A stretch of DNA of 64,000 nt from Vermamoeba vermiformis (GCA_045837725.1 JBEWZL010000278.1:310001-374000), one strand, 5' to 3'. Counted from the stretch's first letter, positions 36,108-48,558 are shown. Notes: generated by a model not told the origin, from the sequence alone. Made by a program: numbers and translations.

Positions 36108-37527
36108 ATGGAGAGCACAGAGGATCCAAAGCATGAAGGACAAGCGAAGGCCACGCATGACGCGTGTCCTGAAGATCGAGAGGAGATCGGACGAGCAAAG
36201 AAATGCGAGGGTTGTCCTGGTCAAGCTCTATGTCAATCTATGAGCCGCACTGACCCAGGTAAATTAATATCAATATATATTGAACGAATATAATCAAACA
36301 CAACGCTGACACGTGGATCTTCAGATCAGGAGGCGTTAGACATTCGGATGCGGGCAATAAAACACAAAATTATAGTAATGTCCGGAAAAGGAGGTACGTG
36401 GTGCGGATTTTGGTATTATGCCCTGCTAATTAAATTATTAATTTTTAAAATTATTGTAAAAAGGCGTTGGAAAATCAACAGTTGCAGCACAAATAGCTAT
36501 TGGCTTAGCGGAAAGAGGAAAAAAGGTTGGTATTCAATGAAGATAGTTCGTTTATAATATCGGTGAGTCTCTAACGCTAGTCATTGAAAGGTCGCAGTAT
36601 TGGATGTCGATATTTGCGGACCCAGCATTCCAAAGCTATTACGTGTTGAGAACTCCGAGATTGTCAGTACACAGTGGGGCTGGACTCCTATCAAGTACGT
36701 GCCTATTTAATCGAGACTACTTCGTTCTAATAGTACACATTCGTCTACAGATCTCCTGTTCACCCTAATCTAATTGTCATGTCTATTGCATTCATGCTCA
36801 ACAGTCCTAGTACGTGCATGATATATAAATGTGATAGTATTAATATCACCACAGACATGCCTGTTGTGTGGCGAGGACCGCGCAAGACAGCAATGATCAA
36901 ACGGTTTTTGAAAGAAACATTCTGGGGCCGACTCGACTATTTAAGTACGTCGCTCAATTACTAGGCTTGTCGTGTGTTATTATCGGCAACATCTAATTGT
37001 TATGGCAGTTATTGACACACCACCGGGCACATCTGATGAACACTTGTCAACTCTCATGGCACTCAGCAACGCCAAACCAGACGGAGTACGTGATATTCCA
37101 TATTAACATACGCACGCTAACACCCTTCAGGCCGTGCTCGTGACTACGCCGCAAGAAGTAGCGCTGGACACGGTGAGCAAAGAGATCAATTTCTGTGCCA
37201 AGATGAACTTGCCTGTGCTCGGTCTCGTGGAGAACATGAGCGGCTTCGTGTGCCCTTGTTGTAATGTACGGCCAATGACACGTGTCAAATACAGACTCAC
37301 ACGACTAACTCTACATTGCACAGGAAGTGACAGATATATTCAAGAACGGTGGAGGTGTCAAAATGTCGCAGCAGTTTAACGTCAAATTGCTCGCTCAAGT
37401 GCCGCTTGACCCACGCATTGCGCAGTCAGGTGAGCAGGGCGAGTCAGTGTTCAGCACGCTGAATGACTCACCAAGTGTGCTCGCGTTGAATGGCCTCGTA
37501 GAACAAGTTCTTGCAGTCACACCTTAA
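36108..37527 (+). CDS. NUBP1: Cytosolic Fe-S cluster assembly ATPase NUBP1/Nbp35
   Basis: Nine short exons. The N-terminus has the four-Cys cluster motif ([22 protein letters not shown]) that separates NUBP1 from NUBP2. Then come the P-loop ([10 protein letters not shown] / GVGKSTVAA, split by an intron), [43 protein letters not shown] and [17 protein letters not shown]. The bridging CxxC motif is GFVCPCC. The protein ends [13 protein letters not shown]1 with NUBP2 forms the scaffold that builds 4Fe-4S clusters for cytosolic and nuclear proteins. The intron after the CPCC exon contains TGACACGTGTCA (37276-37287). Confidence 0.95.
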
Positions 37528-38052
37528 TAGTGGATTGCCTTATACGGTAATCGGCTTCACTGTAAATACTACCCAAGCATAGGAATTGTACTATAAATTA
37601 TTGCCATATGGACGCTGTTATAGTCTTTAAAAAGGACATCAAGTGTTATTAGATCGGCATAACATTCGATAACTCCTCTCGTCTAAGACGGCAAAATCGG
37701 TTGGATTTTCAACAATAACTTTCCAACTAAAAAGCCTATATGGTAGAGCTATTAGATACCTCACAAGACGTATGTTGTAATGTGCCTGTTTCTAGCTTTA
37801 AATTAATGTAAGTTGATCTGATAAATATTACTAAACTCCGTTGGATTGCCACTACCTAGGTAATTTATTTCTTCTTAACGGATTATAAAAAAAGCCGATT
37901 GTTTTATACAGAAGTTTAAAGCGACGTTAAGCGATGGGAGTAACTACCAGGTAACGCACTTTGAAAGCAGTTTATTGTACCAGATTTAAAAATGGGTAAC
38001 ACAACGGTTGGGGTAATACACCTAGTCCTGGGATACCAGAAGACTTCTGCTT

Positions 38053-38166
38053 TCATTTCGTGGGTGGTCTGTATTGATTTATGGGGCCATCATCTCCTAC
38101 GATTGGAACGTACAATCCACCGTCAGGGTTTCCTCCTTCAGCTTCGAAGTCGGTGCAGCAGCTCAT
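38053..38166 (-). CDS. Possible 37-residue small protein
   Basis: Starts MSCCTDFEAEGGNPDGG and ends INQYRPPTK-stop. Composition is Gly/Pro/Asp-rich with a CC pair at the N-terminus. The frame is short and could be chance. No family recognised. Confidence 0.25.
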   Translation of the reverse strand: MSCCTDFEAEGGNPDGGLYVPIVGDDGPINQYRPPTK

Positions 38167-38437
38167 TGTAAAAGAATAGTTGTCCATTTGTAGTGTAGTA
38201 TCGGGTTATGTACTTTAAACAAAGCAAACTCGCAGTTTTAAATTTAACCACCGTGTACCAAAAAAGTAAGTATTGGTTTCAAAGAAACAGTAGTGTCGCG
38301 TGGTTCTTCGAAACATATCCGCAGATTAGCTAATTCTTGTACTTATCTTTCGGTAAGTTCTAGAACCTACGATGAACATACTAACGGCCGAAACTAGTTC
38401 GGTTTTAGTGCTGAATTTTCGAGTTACCAAAAAGAGA

Positions 38438-38533
38438 AGCTACTTCCACGAACAAATGTAGAGGTCACTGTGTGCCGCTTGAGCGGGAGCACTTCAAAGT
38501 GACCGCTCTGGGCAAGGTACCTCGAAAGTAGCT
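38438..38533. other. Nested inverted repeats (possible structured RNA or cruciform)
   Basis: Three arms nest around one centre: AGCTACTT (38438-38445) with AAGTAGCT (38526-38533), GGTCACT (38463-38469) with AGTGACC (38498-38504), and CCGCT (38475-38479) with AGCGG (38482-38486). It lies just upstream of the START-domain gene. Confidence 0.4.
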
Positions 38534-38576
38534 CCAACCAAGTGTTAAATCAAAACGCCAATATACACAACCACAT

Positions 38577-39428
38577 ATGGCGCAAGAAGCACTCAAACAA
38601 GTGCACGACAAAGTCAAGTCCGTGCTCGCAGAAGATGTTTCAACCTGGACTAAGGTCGAGACTAAGACTGAAGGTGCTACCCTCTACGAACGGATGGACG
38701 GCACGTCAAAAGTATCGCCACATCCAGAGCTGCGTGTTGGACGTGCGCACATGACCATTGAGGCTCCCCCTAGTGTTGTGCTCGATGTAATAATGAATTT
38801 GGAGTCAATGCGCAACTGGGACGGTCCGACTATTGCAGATGCCAAGTTGGTCGACGAAATTGAAAAAGACAAGATTCAGGTAAATTTATTTAATGGATTT
38901 ATTTACGAGTATTACCGTATGGTATAATATTTTGTGATTTTTAAAAGATTTTTAGAGATTTTTTTGATCTATTTAGGCGCGGGAATTCGTTTAGTTCAAG
39001 ATTACTGCATCAGTAATAATATATTTCTTATAGATAGTTTATTCGACACATAAGACACTGTCAGCAGCAGTTGCCAAGCGAGATGTGGTGTATGCACGTG
39101 CAGTCGAGAAATTAGACGATCACATAACCGTGTACGGTGTGTCAGTGCCGCACGACAAACAACCAGCAGGTCAGAACGGCTATTTGAGGGCAGAGATCAT
39201 TTATTTCGGCATTGACATTGCCCCGCTGAATGGCAATCAGAGTCAAGTCACGTACATGAGCTGTTTTGACTTCTGTGGCTGGCTGCATCAAAAGGTAAGT
39301 TGCATCTTAATAGTATATTATATCACATAGTGGTACTAAGTATATTGGTGCAGTTCCACGACCAAGAAATCATTCGAAACGCACAACGCTTGGGCAAGAT
39401 CCGACAGCTAGCACTCGCCAAGAAATAA
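38577..39428 (+). CDS. START-domain lipid-binding protein
   Basis: Three exons (38577 to about 38879, about 39034-39293, about 39354-39428). Starts MAQEALKQVHDKVKSVLAED. START features include TLYERMDGTSKVSPHPELRV, MTIEAPPSVVLDVIMNLESM-RNWD and, after the intron, IVYSTHKTLSAAVAKRD-VVYAR, which is the usual RDFV-like strand. It ends QRLGKIRQLALAKK. START domains carry a lipid such as phosphatidylcholine, ceramide or sterol between membranes. With no signal peptide or membrane span it should be a cytosolic carrier, like STARD2/7/10. Ligand cannot be told from sequence. Confidence 0.8.
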
Positions 39429-39589
39429 ATAATAAATGTGAATAGATTCATCAGTATACTACTTGATAATACGCACCTCCGATTTGTGAATTACGCCGAG
39501 GAAAAGTTCTTTTCTTCGTCGCTAAACTCATTTATTACTTCACTCGACACGAGCAACACAACTAAGGCCAATTTAACTATATTATTATA

Positions 39590-40703
39590 ATGTCTAGTAC
39601 CGTGCATCACACAGCTGCTGTTGGTTTCAACAAGGACGCAGGACTGTAAGTCTATCAGATCCCAAATTACCGCAATATCCCAGAATGTAATTGGCCATCA
39701 ATGAATTAATCATTAATATATTGTAGCTATGATCGCGCTCGTCCTGGCTATCCTCTGAAAGCTTTGGAGCGGATGGAGAAAATATGTCACATCACCCCTC
39801 AATCTCGTATCTTAGACGTTGCAGCAGGCACTGGAAAATTCACGACTATGTTAGGTAAGTATTATACTGTTTGATGACTGCTAATGGGTGGTAAAATGGC
39901 ACTTGATCTGTGTTTTAGATTGCTATCCCGATATTAATCCTTTATCCAAGCTGAACGAGGTTATAATGTTGCTGCATTGGAGCCTGTTGAAGCAATGCGT
40001 CAAGTGCTGCGTCAGAAACTTCCTCGTAAGTAGATCGCGGTCTCAATTTGTGTAGCCTTAACAAAACGTTGTTTCTGGCCATCGATTACAGTCGTTAATA
40101 TGCTATCGTATAACAATATTTATGCGAGTAGAGATCGAAATCGTCGATGGCACCGCTGCTCAGATCCAACTCCCAGATGCGAGTGTCGATGTGATCACCG
40201 TTGCTCAAGCGTTCCACTGGTTCGCGAGCAAAGATTCATTGCAAGAATTTCACCGCGTGTTGAAACCGAATGGTAATATTGAATAGCACCTCTATTAGAG
40301 ATCTACTAAACTAACGTACTAAGGCTACTTGGTGTTGATTTGGAACGGCAAGGACGAAGCAGTGTCCTGGGTGGAAGACATTGTAGTGTACATGTTCAAT
40401 TACAAGCCTAAAGACACGCCGCAATATCGCGACAACAAGTGGCAATCAGCATTCACGGATCAAGAGCTGTTCGGAGAATTACGTTACACGACTTACAGCA
40501 ACGACCAGACGCAGTCAAGACAAGACATTATTGATCGTGTATTCTCTACTAGCTTTATCTCCAAGCAGCCTGAAGATGTAGCCGTCAAAATCAAAGCAGA
40601 TCTGAACGCCATTATGGATCGCCATTCAATCAATATGAAACCTGGTGAGACCGTTGTCTATCCTTATCGCACTGATCTGTTCATTACTCAAGTTCAAAAA
40701 TAG
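39590..40703 (+). CDS. Class I SAM-dependent methyltransferase
   Basis: Five exons. Exon 1 gives MSSTVHHTAAVGFNKDAG. Motif I is ILDVAAGTGKFTTML, then NVAALEPVEAMRQVLRQKLP (motif II acidic residue), DASVDVITVAQAFHWFAS (motif IV) and FHRVLKPN-GYLVLIWNGKD. The C-terminus is a cap ending RTDLFITQVQK. The layout YDRARPGYP before motif I and the FHW signature place it with the small cytosolic family that includes yeast TMT1 and CRG1 and the Methyltransf_11 group, which methylate small carboxylic acids. Substrate unknown. Confidence 0.85.
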
Positions 40704-40823
40704 TAGAAAACAAAGCAAATAGTTTATTTACGTCATATTGCAATAAAACGCAATTAGTACATTTTCATACACGAGTGGAACCAATCAAATTTCGAGTCAC
40801 TGCCACATTCATTGCTCTCGCTA

Positions 40824-42485
40824 TTATTTACGGATGCAACCATTCTCTCGCGCGTATTTCTCCGCGTCAGCGTGGTGATAGTTGGCAGCAATGTCAGCCT
40901 CGTTGCCGTTCCAAGAAGCACCATTTTCATGCGCGTATTTGACGCACGCGAGATAACCATGTTTGGCAGCTTTGTACAAGGTATCGCCCCACGGACACCC
41001 CTCTTCATGCACATATTTCAAGCAGTCTACGTGTCCACCCTTCGCTGCGGTAACGCACATTCTCTCTGCCGGCCATGGACAGCCATGTTCGTGCGCATAT
41101 TGGAGGCACGCTAAGTGACCATTCTCAGTCGCTGCGAGTGTCGTGTTCTCATTCCATTGTGCACCGTGCTCGTGCGCGTATTTTAGAGCAGCCAAGTGGC
41201 CATACAACGCCGCCTTGTAACACGCCGAACCCCACTCGGCACCATTTTCGTGGGCGTATTTGAGGCACTCCAATTGCCCTGATTGGGCAGGACTATCGCA
41301 CTTGACTTCTCCCCACTCCAATCCGTTAGTGTGAGCGTAGATCAAACATTCCAAGTGCCCCTTGTACGCGGCATTCATGAGAGTAGCTTGGCTCCAAGCA
41401 CAGCCTTGTTCATGCGCATATTTCAACAGCTCCAAATTGCCCTGGCTCGCAAGACCAGCTGTAGTTTGATCATCCCATGGACAACCGTTCTGATGGGCGT
41501 AAAGAAGACAATTAAAGTGCCCATTCATTGCCGCGCTACTGCACACTTTGGCATCCCATTGGCAGCCCTGTTCGTGTGCGTACTTGAGACAATCGAGCCG
41601 TCCATGTTCAGCTGCCCTAGCGCAGGTCTCGGCGGTCCATTTCGATCCAGGTTGTTCGTGAATGTATTTCAAGCACGCCAAGTGCCCGCCTTCAGCTGCC
41701 AGCGCACAACAAACTTCAGAGTCCCACTTGCAGCCATTTTGGTGTGCGTATTTTAGACAATCCAAGTGGCCGTGCTGCGCGGCTGTGAAGCAGACAAACT
41801 TGTCCCAGGGGCAGCGATTCTCGTGCGCGTACTTGAGGACCGCGAGGTGTCCTTTCTCCGCTGCCAACTGACACGCGTTGTAATTCCACCCTGTTTTGTT
41901 CTGGTGCGCGTAACGCAAGCAATTGAGGTGTCCTCGCCCAGCTGCAAGTTTGATCACGAATGAATGTACTGGGCGGCCTGGTTTGTGCGCGTATTTCAAG
42001 CAGGAGAGGTAGTCCCAGTAACTGAAGTACTGCTGAAATAGCTCTCGCCCAACCTTGCGTGCAACGAGGCCTAACTTTTGCTTGTAAGTGGCGCAGTAGC
42101 TGTGCAACTGTTTTGACGTTGATGAAAGAAATGCGAGCTTAATGTATTGAAGATCAGGCTCGCTTATTCGCCATTCCCAAGAAATGTCTTCGGTCTTACT
42201 CGTCAGATGCTGTAGTATTATTCCCCACACATCAGATGGTAATTCAGCAGTCTATAAATCGTCGTAAGTAAAAGTAAAGAAGATCTGATCGGCAAAAGAC
42301 TTTAAACAGACCACTTTCGTTATCACTGTGATCTGACTAAGTTACTGTTTCACTGTGTTAACTTGATAATCGTCTTTTTTTGACTAATCATGATTATGAA
42401 GTGGATTGCTGCCCAATAATTTCGAAATTAACGCTTCATTTTGAATAAATTTAACTTTTCTCCTACTCACTTTTTTACTCGCCAT
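40824..42485 (-). CDS. F-box protein with 27-28-residue ankyrin-like repeats
   Basis: The main exon (40824 to about 42253) starts, after a TTATAG acceptor, with TAELPSDVWGIILQHL, an F-box. A 15-nt first exon (42471-42485, MASKK, donor GTGAGT) fits in phase. About 13 repeats follow with the pattern AAxxGHLxCLKYAHENGCPW, ending YARENGCIRK. This repeat form is common in amoebae, oomycetes, some algae and giant viruses. An F-box plus ankyrin array suggests a substrate adaptor of an SCF ubiquitin ligase. The long exon has no further introns, unlike its neighbours, which may mean a younger or expanded gene. Confidence 0.8.
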
Positions 42486-42754
42486 TTGTTGAAACGACGC
42501 TTGTCAGATTTAGGCAAGTTGATGGAACTGCTAGACTTGTGACGATAATATGAGATTCAGTTGTGGTCAATGTTTCTTGCAGCTAGTTTGAACTGTTGAA
42601 AGTAAATTTCCAGTCTTTAACAACGGTAATTAATTCGGTACACACCACAATCCATAAAAAGGAAAGATATATTTACATAGATTTGTTACGATTAATCTCC
42701 TTGGGAGTGGTTGAACCGAAAAACTAATCGGTTCTCGGAACTCTGGATCCGTGT

Positions 42755-45700
42755 TTAAACTTCAGAGTGCGACCACTCGTCTTCATCGCTGCTGCTCTCA
42801 CTACTGCTGCCGCTCTCAGCACTGCCGCTCTCCTCGAGCTCTTCACTGGCACTCTTGCTGTGGCTCGCACTAGGACTCTCGTTGTCACTTTCATACTCGC
42901 TCTCTTCCTCGTCACTCGGTTCAGTGGCTGGCATAGGATTGCGCAAGTCGACTTGAGCACCAACATCGACACTTGTCTCGGCCTCACTCGCTGGGGACTC
43001 AGATGGCGATTGAGATTGAGACGAACTTTCTGAGTCGTCAGATGCTTCTCTAGAGTTGTCTTGAGCAGGAGAGTGTGAATGCGAGCGTGACATGGACTGT
43101 GAGCGGGACTGCGATTGTGAGCGTGATTGTTCGGAGGAGGAATCGTAGTCCATGGGCTGCATTTGATCGGGCATTTGGAACATTTCAATGTCCGGTGCGT
43201 TCATGTTGAGCTGTCCTTTGTAGGCAGTGGGCACTGGTCTCATGTTGGGCACGTCAGATTGAGACAGGCCTTGCGACGGTTTGACCACGTGACCCGGCAA
43301 AGGAGCATCGTTTGACGCGGAGACGTTCAGTCTGTTGACATTCAAATGACTGCGTGTTGATTGGCGTACAATGTGCGTGTAGGTCTCTGTGGTTACAATA
43401 AGTAACTGCGCTTAGTTTGTTAGTGATAAGACTTACTCTTGCGGTGCAAGTGAAGGAACAGACGCCACGAGTAAATAATGGCAAAGATACCAATCACAAC
43501 GACAAAGCAGACCAAAATCAAGTTGTTGATCGTTGTCGTGCGGTCAGTGAACAAATTGCACAGTTCAGGGCCGTAGAGAGGTGCACTGGGATCACAGCCG
43601 TACAAATAGACCGAGAAGATGATGAGCACGCCCAACAGCAAGAGGAACACTACGGACTCGAGCAGTGCGTAGATGATCACGATCACTTTGTTTCGCACTG
43701 CAGCACCGACGATGCCAAAGATCTGCACGGCAATGAACACCGCGAGACCAGCAATTGGCACCCATTGATTGATGTTCACATCGGTCAAGGCCACAACTGC
43801 GTGAGTCTGAAGAGATAAATTGTTAGAGCTGTTTCACAGGTACCTCCCGTCCAACTTACCAGACCAACCATGGCCACTGCAATCATGTTGAAAATAAACG
43901 GGTTTTCGAAGATGGGCTGACGAACTGATTTAGGTGTCTCGCGCTAATGTGCGTTAGAGAGGTTCGTATTACATATTATTATGATGTGCTTACGTCAGGA
44001 TAAGGTCGCTTGAATCTGTATGCCGCGACAAAGCCCAAAATCGCATAGGGTATCATAATGACAGCGATGATTACTTGCCCCACGAAAATCAATATCGTTG
44101 CCTCTCTAAGACACAATTGTGCATTAGTCCACGTCACTGCATGTGTTATTCATCAGAACTTACATCGCATCCACGCACACGTCTGTCACTATCCGCTCTG
44201 CAAATGACGCGACGAATTGACAGTCAGCAATGCGCAACAGTCCTTGAATGACGTCAATGATCGTTTGCACGCGTTGGATCTGTTGGTTCACTTGATCTTG
44301 CACGTCTTGCGGTGCTTGTGTTATGTACGGAGCAATGGCAGCTTTGAGGTTGTTCAACTTGATGACTGCAGCCTCAGCTATCGCGGGCAAAGTATTATTT
44401 GTAGCACTGAAGTCAATTGTGAGCAATCATCGTGCACATTTAAGCTAAGAGGTACGTACTTGAGTGTTGGATCGAAGGAGTAACCAGTCTCGCGAGTGGC
44501 AGTGTCGTTCAGATCAATGAACTGCTGTTGAATGACCACTTTCAGACTGTCAAATGCATCGCCAAAAGTACCGCCATTGACGCATGACAAGAGAATGCCC
44601 AGGTCAGCTGATTAAAGTGTTAGTAACTACTCGATCGGTGACACACGTGACTTACTGCTCGTGTCGTTGGTTGTCAAGTAGTCGTCAACTTTCTGACAGA
44701 AATCATCCATCACAAATGAAATGGGCACGTGCAGACCAAAACCACTGCCCATGAAGAACACGGTGATGAGACCCATGATGCCGAGACTAATCGTAATGTA
44801 GAGTATTAGCGACATATTACAATTAAGTGACTAGAGGTCTACTTACGCCAGGGCCAATTTGCTCTGCTGAGTGATGGCTGCAGTGAGACCAACAGCCGCA
44901 GTGACCAGTGCAGTCAAAAAGCCAAAGTGCACGACAAGATTTCTGTAGTTACATGTCAGCTAACCATTCAAGTACTAATCTTATTGCGTGTCTGTGTACC
45001 TGAAGACGTCTAACGAGCCAATCTGTTTATCAGCGTCTACGACTGTAGCGTTAATTTGGACCACTTGACTTCTGATTGGATCCAAGTAGGCTATTTAAGG
45101 TCATTAGTGATCTGTGCCTATATCATAATATACAAAAAACAATGCGTACCGGGAAATGACGGGTCAATGGGCGCAACCAACGTTGAAATGTTGTCCAGCT
45201 TCAATGACACTTCAATGACGGCCTCACGAGCAGTGCTAGTAATTGATCGAATGTCTGTGGTCGTAGCACGATTGCCGTACATGCCTACAATAACTCCACC
45301 GCTGTGTAATATAAAGTATTACTATAATAGTAAATTTAAACAATTTAAATTTCATCGAGGTGGTTCAGAATTTATAATTTAAACACGATCGCTGCTGTGT
45401 CAAATTTGTCGTATAATATTGTTTCATATATGAGGATCGTTTGCGCTAATTACGAAACATGTTGCAAAAATTTGTGTGGGATCTACCCCTAAGATTTCGA
45501 TACTTTACTCATTTCAAAGAATGTCATCGCGAGTATAATCTATTAGATACTATAAATCTAATTATGACAAATAATTCGGATGAAAGCGGTCAGATCCTGT
45601 AAAGTCTGCGTGCGATCCTGAAACATATGTTTCAAAACAAACAGATAGTACTTACACTGTGAATAATACGAATATGCCTAATATGATTCGATAAGGCAAG

Positions 45701-46224
45701 CGCTGCTTCCTCGAAAATCGTTCTTGGCTAGCAATTCTACCGCACTTCTTGCATCCGAAATAGCAGCCGCAAAAAGTGAATAACGAGATTATAGCAACTA
45801 AGGCCAATATAAATCCTGGCAATCCGTACAACGCCACGCCCTTTAATCGCAAATTAGTCAAAGGTCACACTCGCACGGAATCCGTTAATGAAAAATCAAT
45901 GATTCGAAATTACTCCGTTTCGTTCGATTAATAAATTATTACGAAACGATATTGCATTAGTGATAGACTTACACCAAAGTATTGGACAGAGGCTTCGAAT
46001 GAGTCGTTGCGCTGAGTGTACGTTCTATTAATGACAATAGCATTCAAATCACGTCCAGTGTCGTATTGTTCGACTGAATTATCGCCTGAGACTATGGACA
46101 TCGCAATTAAATTAAAATTTTTGAGGTACCGGCGGGCGATCAACTTACGTAAGGCAACGGTCATGAGAATGGTTGCACATACTGCCAATAAAGTCAGTGG
46201 CTTATTGGCACCACTAGAGTCCAT
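42755..46224 (-). CDS. Prominin/tweety-like polytopic membrane protein
   Basis: Starts MDSSGANKPLTLLAVCATIL (46222-46224). About ten hydrophobic spans: one N-terminal, two around LYGLPGFILALVAIISLF and LPYRIILGIFVLFTV (a Cys-rich CGCYFGCKKCG between them), two more in 44770-44940, one near 44080 and a group in 43420-43900. Two large extracytosolic loops rich in helices and Asn sites (TRETGYSFDP, LPAIAEAAVIKLNNLKAAIA) lie between spans, as in prominin, TTYH and plant AT2G12400-like proteins. The C-terminal exon is a long acidic Ser/Glu/Gln/Asp tail ending WSHSEV. More than a dozen exons. Prominin-type proteins shape membrane protrusions; a direct orthologue cannot be named. Confidence 0.6.
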
Positions 46225-46589
46225 GATGAGCTGTGGGTGAGGGTCACAAATGAAAATAAAAATGAAGGAATAATTTTGCACAAATGTGGCAGTTAAGAAA
46301 AATCTCCCGTGAAATCTCAGTTGCCTCTATAACTGCCTCATACTACGAGAGGATGGCCTGTAATCTAATAAGAGCATCTGATTTCGCGATTTATCCGTTC
46401 AGTTTGTTTACGACGGTACATCCGCTTTTTAGTGTTTACGGTCTAAATTCCCGAAGGTTCCATGCAGAGCAATGAAGGTTCGGATCAATGTGCACACCGA
46501 AGTGACGCGAGCCAAAGGCTGTATGAGACGTATACGTTGCATGCGTTAGTATTTGCGATTCGCTAAGACGCGATCTGAGTTGTTGGTTT

Positions 46590-48316
46590 TCAGCTAGTTT
46601 CCGAGTTATCCTTAGGCTTTGATTTGCTCTTGGGTGGTATAATGGCACTCTTCAGATTGAATTCGTCGATCTTCTTTTGTAACGAGGCCGGGTCTTTGAT
46701 AAACTGGAAGTAACGCTGGATGTAGACGAAGTAATCGCATTGCTCGCCAAACAGTAGTGCTGAACATATCGCCTTGAATATCAATGCTTCTCTGTCTATA
46801 TAGCAAGGATTAAACTAAGTAACGGCTTTTCCGTAAATGGTAGTCAGAATTTAATTAACCGTAATTACCTGTATTTTTGAGTTCAACGCGCTGGATCTGC
46901 GGATGAAACAGAGCATGCTTCCACCAATGCACGGTCAAGCGCCAAGACCTTTCTTTCGAAGCATCAGCCTCTTCTTCCAACTTTTCATTATCTTTCTTTT
47001 CTCGCAGTAGTCGCGCTAACAACTGCCACAAGCTCGCATCTTTTAAGCGATAGTGCAGTCTGTTAACGGTGGAATCGATCAACTCGTCGATTGGAACGTC
47101 GTGGCCTGATATCGTTAGTAAAAGGTAGATGTGGACACTTAGTCCCGTTACTTACCTTCCGCGAACATCTTTACGAGTCTGTTGAATGCATAGTCATTGG
47201 CTGGATCGAGTTCTAACAGACTTCGAATGTGTTTGAGCATCAGATCTGTGTTTGTCGGGTAATAGCACTCTACAAATGACAAGACATAGCTATGCAAGGG
47301 TGTTAACAGCTATGACTCAATTAGCATGTTATATATACGTACCGATGCGTGTTTGGGTTCTTCGGTGCACGTGCGCTGTACTCTTGCAAGAAGCTCAGCG
47401 CGGCTTGAATTTCTTTTTTGAACGTCAACAGTCTGGTGTAGTGGTACACAAAGGTATCGCTGCAAGTAGGTGAAATTTCAAGCGCACGACTCAAGTGTTG
47501 TCGCGCCTTGTTGTAGAATCCAGTGCCTCTATTGCCGAGTTGATCGTAGCGCACCGTCGTCAAACCTAGTCCCGCAATCAAAATGTCAGTTGGGCTGTCA
47601 GTAAGTGTTTGTTTAGGACCATACGTTGATTAGTCGCTATGTTGTTGATCTCTCTTTCCCACTCCAAATAACACGCAACACCACAGTAGCCGTGGAACAG
47701 TGGATTTGTTCGGTACGGATCCACTTCGAGATAACTACATCGAGATGAGACGCGCTCTTAGTTATGTAATAGTTGTAATTTACCTCTCTAAAATATCAAC
47801 TGCATCGCGGAAATAACTGCGCTTAATGTTGTAGAAGGCTAGCTCTAAAATGATAATTTCTCTCTGCAGCATGAATGAGTTTCATTTGAATGAAAGCACA
47901 AAATAATTGTAATTACATTGTCTTTATCCAAGGCAATCATTTTGCGGTAAAAATGACGCGCCTGCTCGTGAATAGTTGATGACAGGTTGCGTAATGCTTC
48001 CATGCCCGCCTGTTGATGTAATAATTCGTTAAAAATGGAATCAGTGGTGTAATAAATATGAATCCATTATGTATGAGGTCAGATTAATTTTTCAGGCGGG
48101 TTGTTGTTGGATCTGGCGGATCCAAACGGGTTTCAATACCTTGAAGACAATATTGCGGCATTTCTTGTATGATGGCGTTAAGATAGAAATAATTTGTGTT
48201 GCGGAGTGGAAATCATGTTGCAGCAGTAATTGTTTCAATAGCACGAGCAGATTTCGCAAATGCAGATTCTTGACACCAAACTGGCGCTGTTGTAGAAGCT
48301 TGTTTTGCGAAAACAT
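46590..48316 (-). CDS. TAF1A: RNA polymerase I factor TAF1A (SL1 subunit)
   Basis: Ten or so short exons. The N-terminus (MFSQNKLLQQRQFGVKNLHL, then LLVLLKQLLLQHDFHSATQI) matches the helical start of TAF1A. Repeats of TPR type follow. Diagnostic blocks are FLQEYSARAPKNPNTHRY (human DEKFPSNPNAHIYL), RSWRLTVHWWKHALFH (human RKNWWPGFHF) and REALIFKAICSALLFGEQCD (human ACEKAFVAGLLLGKGC), ending SKPKDNSETS. TAF1A joins TBP, TAF1B and TAF1C in SL1/TIF-IB, which places RNA polymerase I on rDNA promoters in the nucleolus. Length is similar to the human protein. Confidence 0.75.
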
Positions 48317-48558
48317 GCTTGCGTAAACACTGCAAACGTATGTGGAACTACGTAAGGTTATGAAATGGCACTAAATGCCGACAAAAGAAAAAACGTTGAC
48401 TCGTTCAGTGAAAACACGTGCCCTGACGTAAGTTATTAAAACGGAGAAATTGATTTTGAGGCATTATTTCATTCAGTCGGAGTGTAAACAATCAAAACCG
48501 GGACCGCGTAACGTTTATTAACGTCCCCTTGTTGATTATTCTTCACTTCACTATCACT
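48317..48558. promoter_or_regulatory. Divergent promoter region, TAF1A / MAPR
   Basis: 242 bp between divergent start codons. No gene. Contains one CACGTG (near 48415). Confidence 0.4.

Larger units (their letters stand above)
37528..38576. other. Intergenic region, about 1 kb
   Basis: It holds one small minus-strand frame (38053-38166) and a set of nested inverted repeats (38438-38533). Otherwise AT-rich DNA with no feature I can support. Confidence 0.4.

Noticed and set aside
40824-42485. The ankyrin gene as an inserted viral gene
   Set aside because: It has a plausible spliced first exon and an N-terminal F-box, and lies among ordinary host genes with no viral neighbours; the repeat type is also common in protist genomes.
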